Notes: generated from the letters alone by a model not told the origin. A DNA stretch of 64,000 bases from Streptomyces sp. H27-H1 (GCF_026627445.1 NZ_JAPNLJ010000001.1:186001-250000); one strand, 5' to 3'. Shown: positions 8,915 through 17,648, counted from the first letter of the stretch. A program made the numbers and translations.

Positions 8915-10477
8915 GTGAGCACCGAGAACGAGGGCACCGCGGCCCCGACGCCTCCCGCGGGTCCGCCCGTACACCCGGTGGCCGCGCCCGTCGACGCCGC
9001 GCCCGCCGCACCGGCCCCCGTGGAGCCGCCGACGCAACAGCTGCCGCCGACGCCCGTGCCCGGCGCCGAGCCGACTCAGCAGCTCCCCCACACCCAGGCA
9101 GCGCAGCCCGCGGTTCCGGCCTACGCCGAGACCCCGGCCCCGCCGGTCACGCCGGCCTACGCCGAGAGCCCCGCTCCGCCGGTCACCCCGGCCTACGCCG
9201 AGAGCCCCGGTCCTGCGCCGCAGGCGACGGGCGCCGAGGGCTGGCCTCCCCCGCCGCCCGCGGCCCCCGCTTACGGGGCTCCCGGGTACGGGGCCGGTGA
9301 CGGCCATGGCGGTGGCGGCTGGGGCGCGCCCCTGGGCACCGAGGGTGCACCGCAGCCCAAGCGGAAGGGCAAGGGCGGCCTGATCGCGGGCGTGGTCGCG
9401 GCGGCGCTCCTCGCGGGCGGCGTCGGCGGCGGCGTCGGCTACTGGGCCGCCGACCGGAGTGCCAACGGCTCCGGCTCCACCACGGTCAGCGCCGGCAACA
9501 CCCCCAAGGAGCTCAAGCGGGATCCGGGATCGGTCGCGGGCCTGGCCGCCGGCGCGCTGCCCAGCGTCGTCACCATCGAGGCCTCGGCCGGCGACGGCGA
9601 GGGCGGCACCGGCACCGGGTTCGTCTACGACCAGCAGGGCCACATCCTCACGAACAACCACGTGGTCGCCTCCGCGGCGAACGGCGGCAAGCTCAGCGCG
9701 ACCTTCTCCGACGGCAAGAGGTACGAAGCCGAGGTCGTGGGCCGGGCCCAGGGCTACGACGTGGCCGTCATCAAGCTGAAGACCCCGCCGTCCGGCCTCA
9801 AGCCGCTGCCGCTCGGCGACTCGGACAAGGTGGCCGTCGGCGACTCCACCATCGCGATCGGCGCCCCGTTCGGCCTGTCCAACACGGTCACCACCGGCAT
9901 TGTCAGCGCCAAGAACCGCCCGGTCGCCTCGGGTGACGCCACCGGCGGCAAGAACTCGTACATGAGCGCGCTGCAGACGGATGCCTCGATCAACCCGGGC
10001 AACTCCGGTGGCCCGCTGCTCGACGGCCGTGGCGCGGTCATCGGCATCAACTCCGCTATCCAGTCTGCGGGCAGCGGCGGCGTGGGCGGCCAGGCAGGCT
10101 CCATCGGCCTCGGTTTCGCCATCCCGATCAACCAGGCGAAGAACGTCGCCGAATCGCTGATCAAGACGGGCAAGCCGGTCTACCCGGTGATCTCGGTCTC
10201 CGTGGACCTCGCGGCCAAGACCGACGGCGCGAAGATCTCCGAGACGGGAGCGTCGGCGCGCGAGCTGGTCGACCCGAACGGCCCGGCGGGCAAGGCGGGG
10301 CTGAAGCCCGGCGACATCATCACCGAGCTCGGCGGCAAGCCGATCGACAGCGGCCCGACCCTGATCAGTGAGATCTGGACGTACAAGCCGGGTGACACGG
10401 TGAAGCTGACCTACCTGCGCGGCGGAAAGCCGACCACGGTGGACATCACGCTCGGCTCGCGGGTCGGCGACAAGTAG
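8915..10477 (+). CDS. HtrA/DegP-type serine protease with PDZ domain
   Basis: The 520-residue protein has a Pro/Ala-rich cytoplasmic N-terminus with AYAE repeats (1-145), one membrane segment (about 155-178), a trypsin-like domain (about 200-410) and a C-terminal PDZ domain (about 420-515). The catalytic triad is visible: His in TNNHVV, Asp in YDVAVIKL and Ser in NPGNSGGPL. It should act outside the membrane in protein quality control. It starts with GTG at 8915, with GAGGAGA upstream. The N-terminal repeats (PAYAES) are imperfect duplications. Confidence 0.93.
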   Translation: MSTENEGTAAPTPPAGPPVHPVAAPVDAAPAAPAPVEPPTQQLPPTPVPGAEPTQQLPHTQAAQPAVPAYAETPAPPVTPAYAESPAPPVTPAYAESPGPAPQATGAEGWPPPPPAAPAYGAPGYGAGDGHGGGGWGAPLGTEGAPQPKRKGKGGLIAGVVAAALLAGGVGGGVGYWAADRSANGSGSTTVSAGNTPKELKRDPGSVAGLAAGALPSVVTIEASAGDGEGGTGTGFVYDQQGHILTNNHVVASAANGGKLSATFSDGKRYEAEVVGRAQGYDVAVIKLKTPPSGLKPLPLGDSDKVAVGDSTIAIGAPFGLSNTVTTGIVSAKNRPVASGDATGGKNSYMSALQTDASINPGNSGGPLLDGRGAVIGINSAIQSAGSGGVGGQAGSIGLGFAIPINQAKNVAESLIKTGKPVYPVISVSVDLAAKTDGAKISETGASARELVDPNGPAGKAGLKPGDIITELGGKPIDSGPTLISEIWTYKPGDTVKLTYLRGGKPTTVDITLGSRVGDK

Positions 10478-10580
10478 CGGCCGGCCGTCGGTGGACGGCA
10501 GACCCAACTGGCTTGATGGTGAGGGGCCGTAGGCGCGATTGTGCCTGCGGCCCCTCCCAACGTCCGCTTATGCTTCGACC

Positions 10581-11486
10581 GTGTTCGATTCTCGGCACAT
10601 ACGGACGTTCCACGAGGTGGTCGCCTCGGGGTCCTACTCGGCCGCCGCCCGCGTCCTCGGGTACACCCAGCCCGCGATCACCCAGCAGATGAAGGCGCTC
10701 GAACGCGCCGTCGGCACCCCGCTGTTCACCCGCGTCGGGCGCCGCATGCAGCTCACCGAGGCCGGGGAATCGATGGCCCGGCACGCCGAGTCCATCCTCG
10801 GCAGTCTCGCCGCCGCCGAGGCCCAGCTGAAGGCGTACGCCCGGCTGCGGACCGGCCGTGTCCGGCTGTGCGGGTTCCCCAGCGCCAACGTCACCCTCGT
10901 CCCGGAAGCCCTGAGCAGCCTGGCCAAGGACCACCCGGGCATCCAGGTCGAGCTGCTGGAGGGGGAGCCCCCGGACTCCCTGCGCAGGCTGGAGCGGGGC
11001 GAGTGCGATATCACCCTGGCCTTCACCTATCCCGGCCTGCACGAGGAGGTGCCGGAGGAGGTCGCCGAGGTCAAGCTCATGGAGGACCAGCTGACGGTGC
11101 TGCTGCCGACCGGGCACCCGCTGGCCCGGCGGCGGGCCGTGAACCTCGCGGACCTTTCCGAGGAGCGGTGGATCGCCGGCTGCCCGCGCTGCCGGGCGAA
11201 TCTGCTGCACGAATGCGCGGGGCTGGGCTTCGTCCCCGACATCCGGTTCGCCACCGACGACAACCTGGTGGTCCAGAGCCTGGTCGCACAGGGCCTGGGC
11301 GTGGCCATGATGCCCGCGCTGGTGCTGCCCTCGCTCTCACTCAGCAAGGTGTGCGGGCGGGCCCTGCTGCCGGCCGCCCGCCGCCACATCGCCGCGCACG
11401 TGTACCGCGACCATCTGCGGGTCCCGGCGACGGCGGTGGTGCTGGAAGCCCTGAGGCAGGCGGCCTCGAACCGCGTCGGCTGCTGA
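10581..11486 (+). CDS. LysR-family transcriptional regulator
   Basis: The 301-residue protein has a winged-helix DNA-binding domain at residues 1-60 (SAAARVLGYTQPAITQQMKALE) and a LysR substrate-binding domain (about 90-295). The following genes on the same strand encode a cysteine dioxygenase and a YeiH-type exporter, so it probably controls thiol or sulfur metabolism. The GTG at 10581 places the HTH at the usual 15-20 residues from the start; an in-frame ATG 14 codons upstream is less likely. Confidence 0.9.
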   Translation: MFDSRHIRTFHEVVASGSYSAAARVLGYTQPAITQQMKALERAVGTPLFTRVGRRMQLTEAGESMARHAESILGSLAAAEAQLKAYARLRTGRVRLCGFPSANVTLVPEALSSLAKDHPGIQVELLEGEPPDSLRRLERGECDITLAFTYPGLHEEVPEEVAEVKLMEDQLTVLLPTGHPLARRRAVNLADLSEERWIAGCPRCRANLLHECAGLGFVPDIRFATDDNLVVQSLVAQGLGVAMMPALVLPSLSLSKVCGRALLPAARRHIAAHVYRDHLRVPATAVVLEALRQAASNRVGC

Positions 11487-11595
11487 ACCGGCCGACGGAC
11501 GGGTCCGGCATCTTTCCCAACCCATAAGCGGGTCTTTGGATTTCAGCTGAGAACTGTCGTTGGACGTGATGGGTCGGCTCCCCGACCCTCCCCAT

Positions 11596-12150
11596 ATGAC
11601 CACCACCACGCCGGCCCGCACGACCGCGAGGACGGCCGCCCTCGTCAGTGAGATCCGTTCGGTCGTGGACCGGGGGCTGGCCCCCGATCTGACCGCCTAC
11701 CTGGTCGGCGAACGGCTCGCCCCACACCTGGGGACGCCCGGTCTGCTCACCGCCGAGCAGCGCGAGGGACACCCCGACCGCTACCGGCAGCACGTCCTGC
11801 ACGCGGAACCGGACGGCAGCTTCTCCGTCGTGGCCCTGGTGTGGCTGCCGGGCCAGGAGACCGCCATCCACGACCACGTCTCGTGGTGCGTGGCCGGTGT
11901 GCACGAGGGCGAGGAGAGCGAGCTCCGCTACCGCCTCGCCCCCGCCACGGCCACCACCGGCGCCCGGCTGGTGGCGACCGAGCACGTGGTCAACGGCCCC
12001 GGAGACGTCTGCGGGTTCGCCCCGCCGGGAGACATCCACAAGGTCCGCAACTCCTGTCGCACGAAGGCGATATCCCTCCACGTGTACGGAGCCGACGTCA
12101 GCCGTCTGGGCAGCAGCGTCCGCCGCGTCTACACCCTCCCGACCGACTGA
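11596..12150 (+). CDS. Cysteine dioxygenase family protein
   Basis: The 184-residue cupin matches the type I cysteine dioxygenase family, which oxidises L-cysteine to cysteine sulfinate. The iron-binding motif is IHDHVSWCVAGVHEGEE (two His) with a later His in PPGDIHKVRN. Length is close to that of bacterial family members. It is translationally coupled to the next gene (TGATG at 12148-12152). The gene order LysR, dioxygenase, exporter suggests conversion of cysteine sulfur and export of an oxidised product. Confidence 0.88.
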   Translation: MTTTTPARTTARTAALVSEIRSVVDRGLAPDLTAYLVGERLAPHLGTPGLLTAEQREGHPDRYRQHVLHAEPDGSFSVVALVWLPGQETAIHDHVSWCVAGVHEGEESELRYRLAPATATTGARLVATEHVVNGPGDVCGFAPPGDIHKVRNSCRTKAISLHVYGADVSRLGSSVRRVYTLPTD

Positions 12151-13208
12151 TGGCCCTGCTGAACCGCCCGGTACGCGGGGCGGCCTCGCGGGAACCGATC
12201 GATGTTTCACGTGAAACATCGTCACCGTGGCCCGGATTGGGACTGGCGGCGGCCGGCGTGCTGGCGGCTTGGTCGGTGCATCGGCTGGCCCCCTGGGCCC
12301 CGATGCTGACGGTGTCGGTGCTGCTCGGCATCGCCGCGGCTCACCTCCCCGGCCTACGGGGCTTCGTACGGGGAACCGCGCGCCCCGGCCTCTCCCTGGC
12401 CGGGCGGCGCCTGATGCGGATCGGAATCGTCCTGCTGGGTCTGGCGCTGGGCCTGGACGAGGTGCTCCGGCTGGGCTGGGCCACTGTGGCGATGGTGGCC
12501 GCGGTGGTGGCGGCGACCTTCCTCGGCACTCTCTGGCTCGGCCGGCGACTCGGGCTGCCCGGGGACCAGCCGTTGCTGATCGCCACCGGGTACTCGATCT
12601 GCGGGGCCTCGGCCATCGGAGCCGTCAGCCAGGTGTCGGGCAGCGACGAGGAAGACGTGGCCTCCTCGGTGGCGCTGGTCACCCTGTGCGGCACCCTGGC
12701 CATCGCCGTACTTCCGTTGCTCCAAGCCCCGTTGGGCCTCTCGGACCCGGAGTTCGGCCGCTGGGTGGGCGCGAGCGTCCACGACGTCGGCCAGGTGGTG
12801 GCTACCGCTCAGACGGCCGGCCCGGGGGCCCTCGGCGAAGCGGTGCTGGTCAAGCTGATGCGGGTGGCGATGCTGGCCCCGCTGGTCGCGGCGGTGGCCT
12901 TCTCGGTACGGGCCCGCAACCGCGGGGTGCGTACGTCCTCGGGCCGCCGGCCGGCCCCGGTGCCGCTGTTCGTAGCCGGCTTTCTCGCGGCGGCCGCGCT
13001 GCGGGCCACCGGGACACTTCCCGACGTAGCGCTGGAATGGGCGCACACCGCCCAGGAACTGCTCCTGGCCGCAGCCCTGTTCGGCCTGGGCAGCGCGGTC
13101 CACCTGCCCACTCTGTCCCGTACCGGCGGCCGGGCCGCACTGCTGGGCCTCGCGGCCTGGGTGGTGGTGGCCGGAGCCTCGTACGCGGGCGTCCTCCTCA
13201 CCTCCTAG
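12150..13208 (+). CDS. YeiH-type putative sulfate exporter, membrane protein
   Basis: The 352-residue protein has about ten hydrophobic segments and belongs to the YeiH/UPF0324 family. Family motifs include GIVLLGLALGLDEVL, GYSICGASAIGAV and SVHDVGQVVATAQ. The substrate is not established; the neighbouring cysteine dioxygenase suggests sulfite, sulfate or a sulfonate. Its ATG overlaps the upstream stop. A parS palindrome lies inside codons 19-23. Confidence 0.88.
   Translation: MALLNRPVRGAASREPIDVSRETSSPWPGLGLAAAGVLAAWSVHRLAPWAPMLTVSVLLGIAAAHLPGLRGFVRGTARPGLSLAGRRLMRIGIVLLGLALGLDEVLRLGWATVAMVAAVVAATFLGTLWLGRRLGLPGDQPLLIATGYSICGASAIGAVSQVSGSDEEDVASSVALVTLCGTLAIAVLPLLQAPLGLSDPEFGRWVGASVHDVGQVVATAQTAGPGALGEAVLVKLMRVAMLAPLVAAVAFSVRARNRGVRTSSGRRPAPVPLFVAGFLAAAALRATGTLPDVALEWAHTAQELLLAAALFGLGSAVHLPTLSRTGGRAALLGLAAWVVVAGASYAGVLLTS
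12204..12217. promoter_or_regulatory. parS: parS site (ParB binding)
   Basis: The perfect palindrome GTTTCACGTGAAAC, extended to GATGTTTCACGTGAAACATC, matches the Streptomyces parS consensus. It lies within the YeiH-type gene, as many parS sites do. A second identical site is at 39070. Confidence 0.9.
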
Positions 13209-13345
13209 GACGTGGAGTTGGCCAATTCCTGGCCGGAACCGACCGAACGTTCCGACTGGTGCCTGACTTCTCGTTCCCGGCGTGCCACCCTGCCCCGGAT
13301 CCGCACCGACAGCTCTTCATCCGGGCACGGCAGAAGGAGTCATGC

Positions 13346-14299
13346 GTGAATCACCATCGGACAGCCATATCGGTCTTGCTCGCTACGGGGGCCCTGCTCG
13401 CGGGTGCGTTGACGGCGGCCTCCCCCTCGGCCGCCGCGCCCCGCCCCGCCCCGGGCTTCTGGTCGGCCGAGCAGATGCGGGCCGCCGCCCCGCTGGACAT
13501 CACGGCCGCCCCGGGCGCGGCCACCCGCACGGCTCCCGTCACCGCGGAGCGCCCCACCACCATCGCCCCGACGCCGGCGAGCGCCTCCCCCACGGGGTCG
13601 GTCGCCTCCCCCGCGGCCTTCCCCCAGCCGGGCGGAGCCTGGACGTCCGGCGGCGCGGTGGTCAAAACCTCGGGCCGGGTCTTCTTCACCTTCAACGGGA
13701 AGAGCGCCTCCTGCTCGGGCGACTCGATCACCAGCGTCAACGGCAGCACGGTGATCACCGCCGGCCACTGCGTGAAGTACCAGGGCGCCTGGCACACCAA
13801 CTGGATCTTCGTCCCGGGGTACGAGAACGGGAACGCGCCCTACGGGCAGTGGACGGCGACCAAGACCTTCGCGACCGACCAGTGGGTGGCGAGCGAGGAC
13901 ATGAACATGGACGTCGGCCTGGCGGTCGTCGCCCCGCTGAACGGCCAGACGCTCAGCCAGGCAGTCGGAGCCCAGGGCATCGTGTTCAACGGCGGCTACA
14001 ACAAGAAGATGTACGCCTTCGGCTTCCCGGCGGCGGCCCCGTACGACGGCACCAAGCTCGTCTACTGCAGCGGCAACACAAGCAAGGACTTCCTGCTGAC
14101 GAAGGACCACGGCCTACCGTGCAATATGACCGGCGGCTCCAGCGGCGGCCCCTGGTTCCAGGACTTCAACGAGGCGACGGGCCTGGGCGTCCAGGCCTCG
14201 GTGAACAGCTTCGGCTACACCTTCCTGCCGAACCGGATGTTCGGCCCCTACTTCGGCAACGAGGCGAAGGCTGCCTACGACAAGGCCCAGACCGCCTGA
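13346..14299 (+). CDS. Secreted trypsin-like serine protease
   Basis: The 317-residue protein has a signal peptide (hydrophobic residues about 7-25, cleavage near SPSAAAPRP), a Pro/Ala/Thr-rich propeptide or linker (about 30-100) and a chymotrypsin-fold domain. Catalytic residues are His in ITAGHC, Asp in NMDVGLAVV and Ser in GGSSGGPW. It should act outside the cell. The GTG at 13346 has AAGGAG 6 nt upstream; an ATG at 13342 is in another frame and is not used. tRNA-Ser follows 57 bp after the stop. Confidence 0.9.
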   Translation: MNHHRTAISVLLATGALLAGALTAASPSAAAPRPAPGFWSAEQMRAAAPLDITAAPGAATRTAPVTAERPTTIAPTPASASPTGSVASPAAFPQPGGAWTSGGAVVKTSGRVFFTFNGKSASCSGDSITSVNGSTVITAGHCVKYQGAWHTNWIFVPGYENGNAPYGQWTATKTFATDQWVASEDMNMDVGLAVVAPLNGQTLSQAVGAQGIVFNGGYNKKMYAFGFPAAAPYDGTKLVYCSGNTSKDFLLTKDHGLPCNMTGGSSGGPWFQDFNEATGLGVQASVNSFGYTFLPNRMFGPYFGNEAKAAYDKAQTA

Positions 14300-14356
14300 C
14301 CCCCCGAGAAACCCAGCGCCGCCCCACCCCCACGGCCCGGTACTCTGTACCGGCCA

Positions 14357-14443
14357 GGTGGGTTGCCCGAGCGGCCTAAGGGAACGGTCTTGAAAACCGT
14401 CGTGGCAGCGATGTCACCGTGGGTTCAAATCCCACACCCACCG
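14357..14443 (+). tRNA. tRNA-Ser (anticodon TGA)
   Basis: The acceptor stem GGTGGGT pairs with ACCCACC. The anticodon loop CTTGAAA gives TGA, and a long class II variable arm follows (CGTGGCAGCGATGTCACCG). The T arm is GTGGGTTCAAATCCCAC. CCA is encoded immediately after at 14444-14446. The 3' two-thirds of the gene is the left attachment site of element 1. Confidence 0.95.
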
Positions 14444-14444
14444 C
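14387..14444 (+). other. attL of element 1
   Basis: This is the left copy of the 58-bp repeat. It covers the anticodon loop to the 3' end of tRNA-Ser. It is identical to 31311-31368, and the flanks differ on both sides of the repeat. Confidence 0.93.
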
Positions 14445-14470
14445 CAGGTCAGAGAAGTAGCAGGTCAGAG
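14445..14470 (+). promoter_or_regulatory. Candidate integrase arm sites of element 1
   Basis: CAGGTCAGAG occurs twice in tandem (14445-14454 and 14461-14470, period 16). CAGGTCAG occurs again at 31275-31282 beside attR, as expected for arm-type integrase sites. The same 8-mer is found elsewhere in the window, so this is tentative. Confidence 0.4.
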
Positions 14471-14501
14471 GGCGTGAACCCGATTCGGGGTCACGCCCTC
14501 T
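14467..14501 (+). terminator. Terminator downstream of tRNA-Ser
   Basis: 15-bp arms (14467-14481 and 14487-14501) pair at all but one position around the loop GATTC. The hairpin belongs to the element and replaces the tRNA's original terminator, which is now at 31395. Confidence 0.8.
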
Positions 14502-14586
14502 CTGCTCACCCTGTCTCACCCTGGAGCACTTGTATCCCGCTGTTGACCAGCGCGTATGGGCCATGTGTGGGCCAGGACCACAAGAC

Positions 14587-15972
14587 TCACGCGCCGCTCA
14601 GACCCTTCTCGATGAGCTCGTTCGCTCGGGACTGCTGGCCCTTCAGGATCTTGGCGTAGAAGCGGAAGAGCACGGTGAGGCTGTGTCCGGCCCGTTGCGC
14701 GACCTCCATCGGATCCACCCCGGAGTTGATCCACAGGGACACCCCCGCGTGCCGGAGCGAGTACGGCACATCTGCGAGAGGCGTCTTGGCATCCTCCGCT
14801 GGCAGGGCCTTGATCCGTGCCGCGTCCCAGAGGTTGCAGTACTCCGTCGAGCGGATCCGTCCCCCCTGTGCAGCCCGGAAGAGTCGCCCGTCGTCGGCGA
14901 CCCCGTACTTCTCCTTGTGGTCGCGGAGCATCGCGGTCAGTACCGGCGGGATAGGAACGGACCTGGTCGCGGTCCGGGCCCGGCGCTTCAGCCCGCGCTG
15001 CTCGTACGACTGCCCGTCGTCGGTCCACCCCGAGCCGACCTCGGGGCGACTCCCCGCGAGGACAAGCTCTCCCCACCCGGTTGAGGGCAAGATGCAGTCC
15101 GCAGCGCGAAGGGCAGCGATCTCCGAAGGACGCATGGCCGCGTAGTACAGGCAGCCGAAGAAGCCGGCCATGTGCTCCCCTCGCCCGCTGGACTGCTTCA
15201 CGGCGTCGATCAGAGCTGCGGCCTGATCGGGGTTGGGGACGTACCGGAAGTCGACCTCGTCGTCCTTATCGGGCGCGGTCCAGTCGAGACGGCCAAGAGG
15301 GTTAGCGGGGAGGGTGCCACGCTCGACGGCGTATCGCAGGGCGTTGCTCATGACCATGCGCTTCCGGTTCACCGTGTTGTCCGCAGCGGGCTTCCCGTTG
15401 AGCTTCTTGGACAGAGCATCAAGAGCCCCACGTAGGCGTTCCGACCGCGCGACCTCGGTCATCTTGACCGTGTTCGATGCGATCCAAGTAAGGGCGGCCG
15501 CGATGTCCTCCGGCGGCTTCTCGATCTCGTGCCGCAGACGAAGGGGGCCGTCGTCTGCCTGCACCGCGCGGAACGCCCACCCGTACAGCGCCTGCCGCAA
15601 GACGGCGGAGTCGGGAGCGCCGCGTGAGCTGGATACGAACGCCGGTGTCACGGTGGCGAACGTCTCGGCGATGCTCGCGCGGTGCTTGGCTGCGGCCTTC
15701 GGCCACTTCATCAGCACGTAGGCCGTGGCGTGCTCGTACCAAGTAGGTGTACTCAGCGCCTCGAACTCCGAAGCCGGCAGCCCGGTCTGCTCGTCGAACC
15801 GCTCCCGATTGCGAAGCGCGGTGAGCAGCTCGGAACGTCGACCGTCGGCCTGCACCTTGAGCTTGAAGCTTCTGGAGTGCGGCCGCTCTCCCGCTCGCCA
15901 CCGCAGTTCGAACGGCTTGGGGCGCCCCTTCCGCTCTCGGATGGACCAGATATCAACGTCGTACGTCAGCAT
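14587..15972 (-). CDS. int: Tyrosine recombinase (integrase of element 1)
   Basis: This 461-residue site-specific recombinase inserts and excises the element at tRNA-Ser. The catalytic domain (about 230-455) shows Arg in YYAAMRPSEIAAL, Arg-His in PYSLRHAGVS, His in RAGHSL and the nucleophile Tyr in FRFYAK. The first HxxR histidine is replaced by Tyr, as I recall for related Streptomyces integrases. It starts at MLTYDVDIW, where GGAGAGAA precedes the ATG. A hairpin separates it from the excisionase gene. Confidence 0.93.
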   Translation of the reverse strand: MLTYDVDIWSIRERKGRPKPFELRWRAGERPHSRSFKLKVQADGRRSELLTALRNRERFDEQTGLPASEFEALSTPTWYEHATAYVLMKWPKAAAKHRASIAETFATVTPAFVSSSRGAPDSAVLRQALYGWAFRAVQADDGPLRLRHEIEKPPEDIAAALTWIASNTVKMTEVARSERLRGALDALSKKLNGKPAADNTVNRKRMVMSNALRYAVERGTLPANPLGRLDWTAPDKDDEVDFRYVPNPDQAAALIDAVKQSSGRGEHMAGFFGCLYYAAMRPSEIAALRAADCILPSTGWGELVLAGSRPEVGSGWTDDGQSYEQRGLKRRARTATRSVPIPPVLTAMLRDHKEKYGVADDGRLFRAAQGGRIRSTEYCNLWDAARIKALPAEDAKTPLADVPYSLRHAGVSLWINSGVDPMEVAQRAGHSLTVLFRFYAKILKGQQSRANELIEKGLSGA

Positions 15973-15985
15973 TTCTCTCCAATTG

Positions 15986-16019
15986 GAGAGAGGGCCCACC
16001 GAAGGGTGGGCCCTCTCTC
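15986..16019 (-). terminator. Hairpin between xis and int
   Basis: Perfect 15-bp arms (15986-16000, 16005-16019; GGGCCCACC core) flank a 4-nt loop. It lies in the leftward path from xis into int and would terminate or attenuate read-through. It is directly beside the int ribosome site. Confidence 0.75.
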
Positions 16020-16032
16020 TGAGTGGGGCGGG

Positions 16033-16221
16033 TCAGGCGGCGACTTCCTCGCACCCGGACAGCCAGGTGTCCAGGTCCGCACGGCGCACGCGGAGCTGGC
16101 CGTTGGGGAGCTTGATGAGACGCGGGCCTTGTCCACGGGCGCGCATCCGGTAGAACGCGGCTCGGCTCATGCCGATCTCCGTCAGCACTTCGGGGAGCTT
16201 GAGCATCTGGGGGCGCGCCAT
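16033..16221 (-). CDS. xis: Excisionase-like helix-turn-helix protein
   Basis: The 62-residue protein is a MerR-like/AlpA-type HTH: LKLPEVLTEIGMSRAAFYRMRARG, then a wing ending in RRADLDTWL. Proteins of this size beside an AICE integrase act as recombination directionality factors. The start ATG at 16221 is followed by MARPQMLKLPEVL. Confidence 0.85.
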   Translation of the reverse strand: MARPQMLKLPEVLTEIGMSRAAFYRMRARGQGPRLIKLPNGQLRVRRADLDTWLSGCEEVAA

Positions 16222-16280
16222 GAATGTCTCTCCTTCGCGAGCACTGGGAGGGTCTCCCCTCCCTCACGGGGGATCCGCAA

Positions 16281-16507
16281 CATCCGCCACGCCGCAACAT
16301 TGCTGGTCAGCGGCTCGGGTCTGTGGCGGATCGGGATTCTGTGGCGGATAGGTGCCGCCACACGCGTGGTGTGGCGGCACCTGGGGCCGATGGCCGGTTA
16401 TCCGGCGACGGGGAAGAGCGGTGTGGCGGTTTCTGCGTGCGTGTGGCGGATGGCCGTGGCGGTATCCGCCACAGATTCACCCCCGCTGACCTGCGGTGTG
16501 GCGGATG
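16281..16507. repeat. Iteron-like GTGGCGG repeats, candidate origin of element 1
   Basis: At least eight copies of (T)GTGGCGG or its complement lie between the xis gene and the 3' end of rep. They include TGTGGCGGAT at 16323, 16340, 16442 and 16498, a perfect stem at 16352-16380 (GTGCCGCCACAC arms) and another at 16456-16472 (GTGGCGG arms). The cluster overlaps the last codons of rep. Position and density suggest an origin or Rep-binding region; this is inferred. Confidence 0.5.
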
Positions 16508-17648
16508 TTGCGGCTGTTGCGGATTTCAGGAGGGGCGGGGGACAGTAGCGCTCCCACGCGTCCGTGAGGTCCTCGGCGTAGTAGCCCTTGGGGGTGCCGG
16601 AGGCGGTACGGATCCCACGCGGCTTGATGGGCTTGTTGCCGGGGGTGACGTATTGGCCGAGGAGGCGGGCCAGGGTCCGGGAGTTGAGCGGCTTGTCGTC
16701 CAGGTCGGCCCAGGGCGCTTCGTCCATGCGGAGGAGGCATTCGAGGATGACGGCGGTCGACATGCGGTCGGCGCCGCAGAACACGTGGTCGCGAAGGTCC
16801 GTGAGGAGGCGGACCCCGGTGGAGGACTCGTCGTTGTCCTTCGCCGCGGCAACGAGTTCGAGGCAGGCGGTACGAGCACGGGCGGGCCAGTCGCCTCCGG
16901 CGGCGTCGGCGACGGCGAGGAGCGGCTCCCACACGTCCGCCGGCCGGTCCGTCACCCCTTCCGGCATCGCGGGCCAAGCTCCGGCCACGCGGTCGCGGAC
17001 GCTGTCGGCCCACTTCGCGAGGCGGTCGCGCAGCGCGTGGCCCTGCTGCTCGTGGACGCGCTGACGGTAGGGCTCGACCTTCTCGTTCGGGGCGCGCTTG
17101 CGCATGCGGACGATGACCGAGCGGGTCAGGACGGTGTCGGGCAGGGAGCCGAGTCCCGCCATGGCCACGGCGCAGTACGAGGGGAAGATCTGCGCAGTCT
17201 GGTTCGAGCCGTCTCCCACGCACCGCAGCGCGCCGCCGCTGCGCCGGTAGCCCGCGTTGAGGAACCCTCGCAGCGCTTCGTCGGGCCCTGCCTTCGGGCC
17301 GAAGATGGTGTCGACCTCGTCGAAGAGGACCGTGGGCAGGCCCTCAGGGGCGCCGACGAGGCGGTAGAGCCCGTTGGCGGAGGCGGACACGGTGGTGACC
17401 GGGCGCGGGGTGAGGATCTCCACGATCTCCAGTGCCCGCGACTTCCCCGATCCGGGCTCCGGGGACAGGAACGCGATCCGAGGTGTGGTCTCGAAGCAGT
17501 CGATGAGGTGGGCGTGCGCGTCCCACAGGACCACCGCCACATAGGCGGCTTCGCGGGGGAAGATGTTGAACCGGCGGTGGAAGGCTTCCACCTCGTCGAG
17601 CAGCGCGGCCCCATCGATGGGTACGACCGCGGGCTTGGGGTCGCTCAT
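16398..17648 (-). CDS. AICE replication protein with DUF3631 ATPase-like domain
   Basis: The 416-residue protein has a P-loop region with SPEPGSGKSRALEIVE (about residues 62-77), Walker B-like PTVLFDEVDTIFG (about 105-117) and an arginine-finger-like stretch near LTRSVIVRMRKR. This matches DUF3631 proteins of actinobacterial plasmids and ICEs, which accompany a primase-polymerase in replication initiation. Its ATG overlaps the upstream stop (TGATG). The C-terminus is encoded across the iteron-like repeats, so its last 35 residues may be constrained by DNA function. Confidence 0.82.
   Translation of the reverse strand: MSDPKPAVVPIDGAALLDEVEAFHRRFNIFPREAAYVAVVLWDAHAHLIDCFETTPRIAFLSPEPGSGKSRALEIVEILTPRPVTTVSASANGLYRLVGAPEGLPTVLFDEVDTIFGPKAGPDEALRGFLNAGYRRSGGALRCVGDGSNQTAQIFPSYCAVAMAGLGSLPDTVLTRSVIVRMRKRAPNEKVEPYRQRVHEQQGHALRDRLAKWADSVRDRVAGAWPAMPEGVTDRPADVWEPLLAVADAAGGDWPARARTACLELVAAAKDNDESSTGVRLLTDLRDHVFCGADRMSTAVILECLLRMDEAPWADLDDKPLNSRTLARLLGQYVTPGNKPIKPRGIRTASGTPKGYYAEDLTDAWERYCPPPLLKSATAATSATPQVSGGESVADTATAIRHTHAETATPLFPVAG

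Noticed and set aside
13282..14379. Long frame over the secreted protease gene starting at an ATG near 13342
   Set aside because: It has shadow-frame composition (Arg/Gly/Pro-rich) and lacks the protease motifs that are in the other frame.
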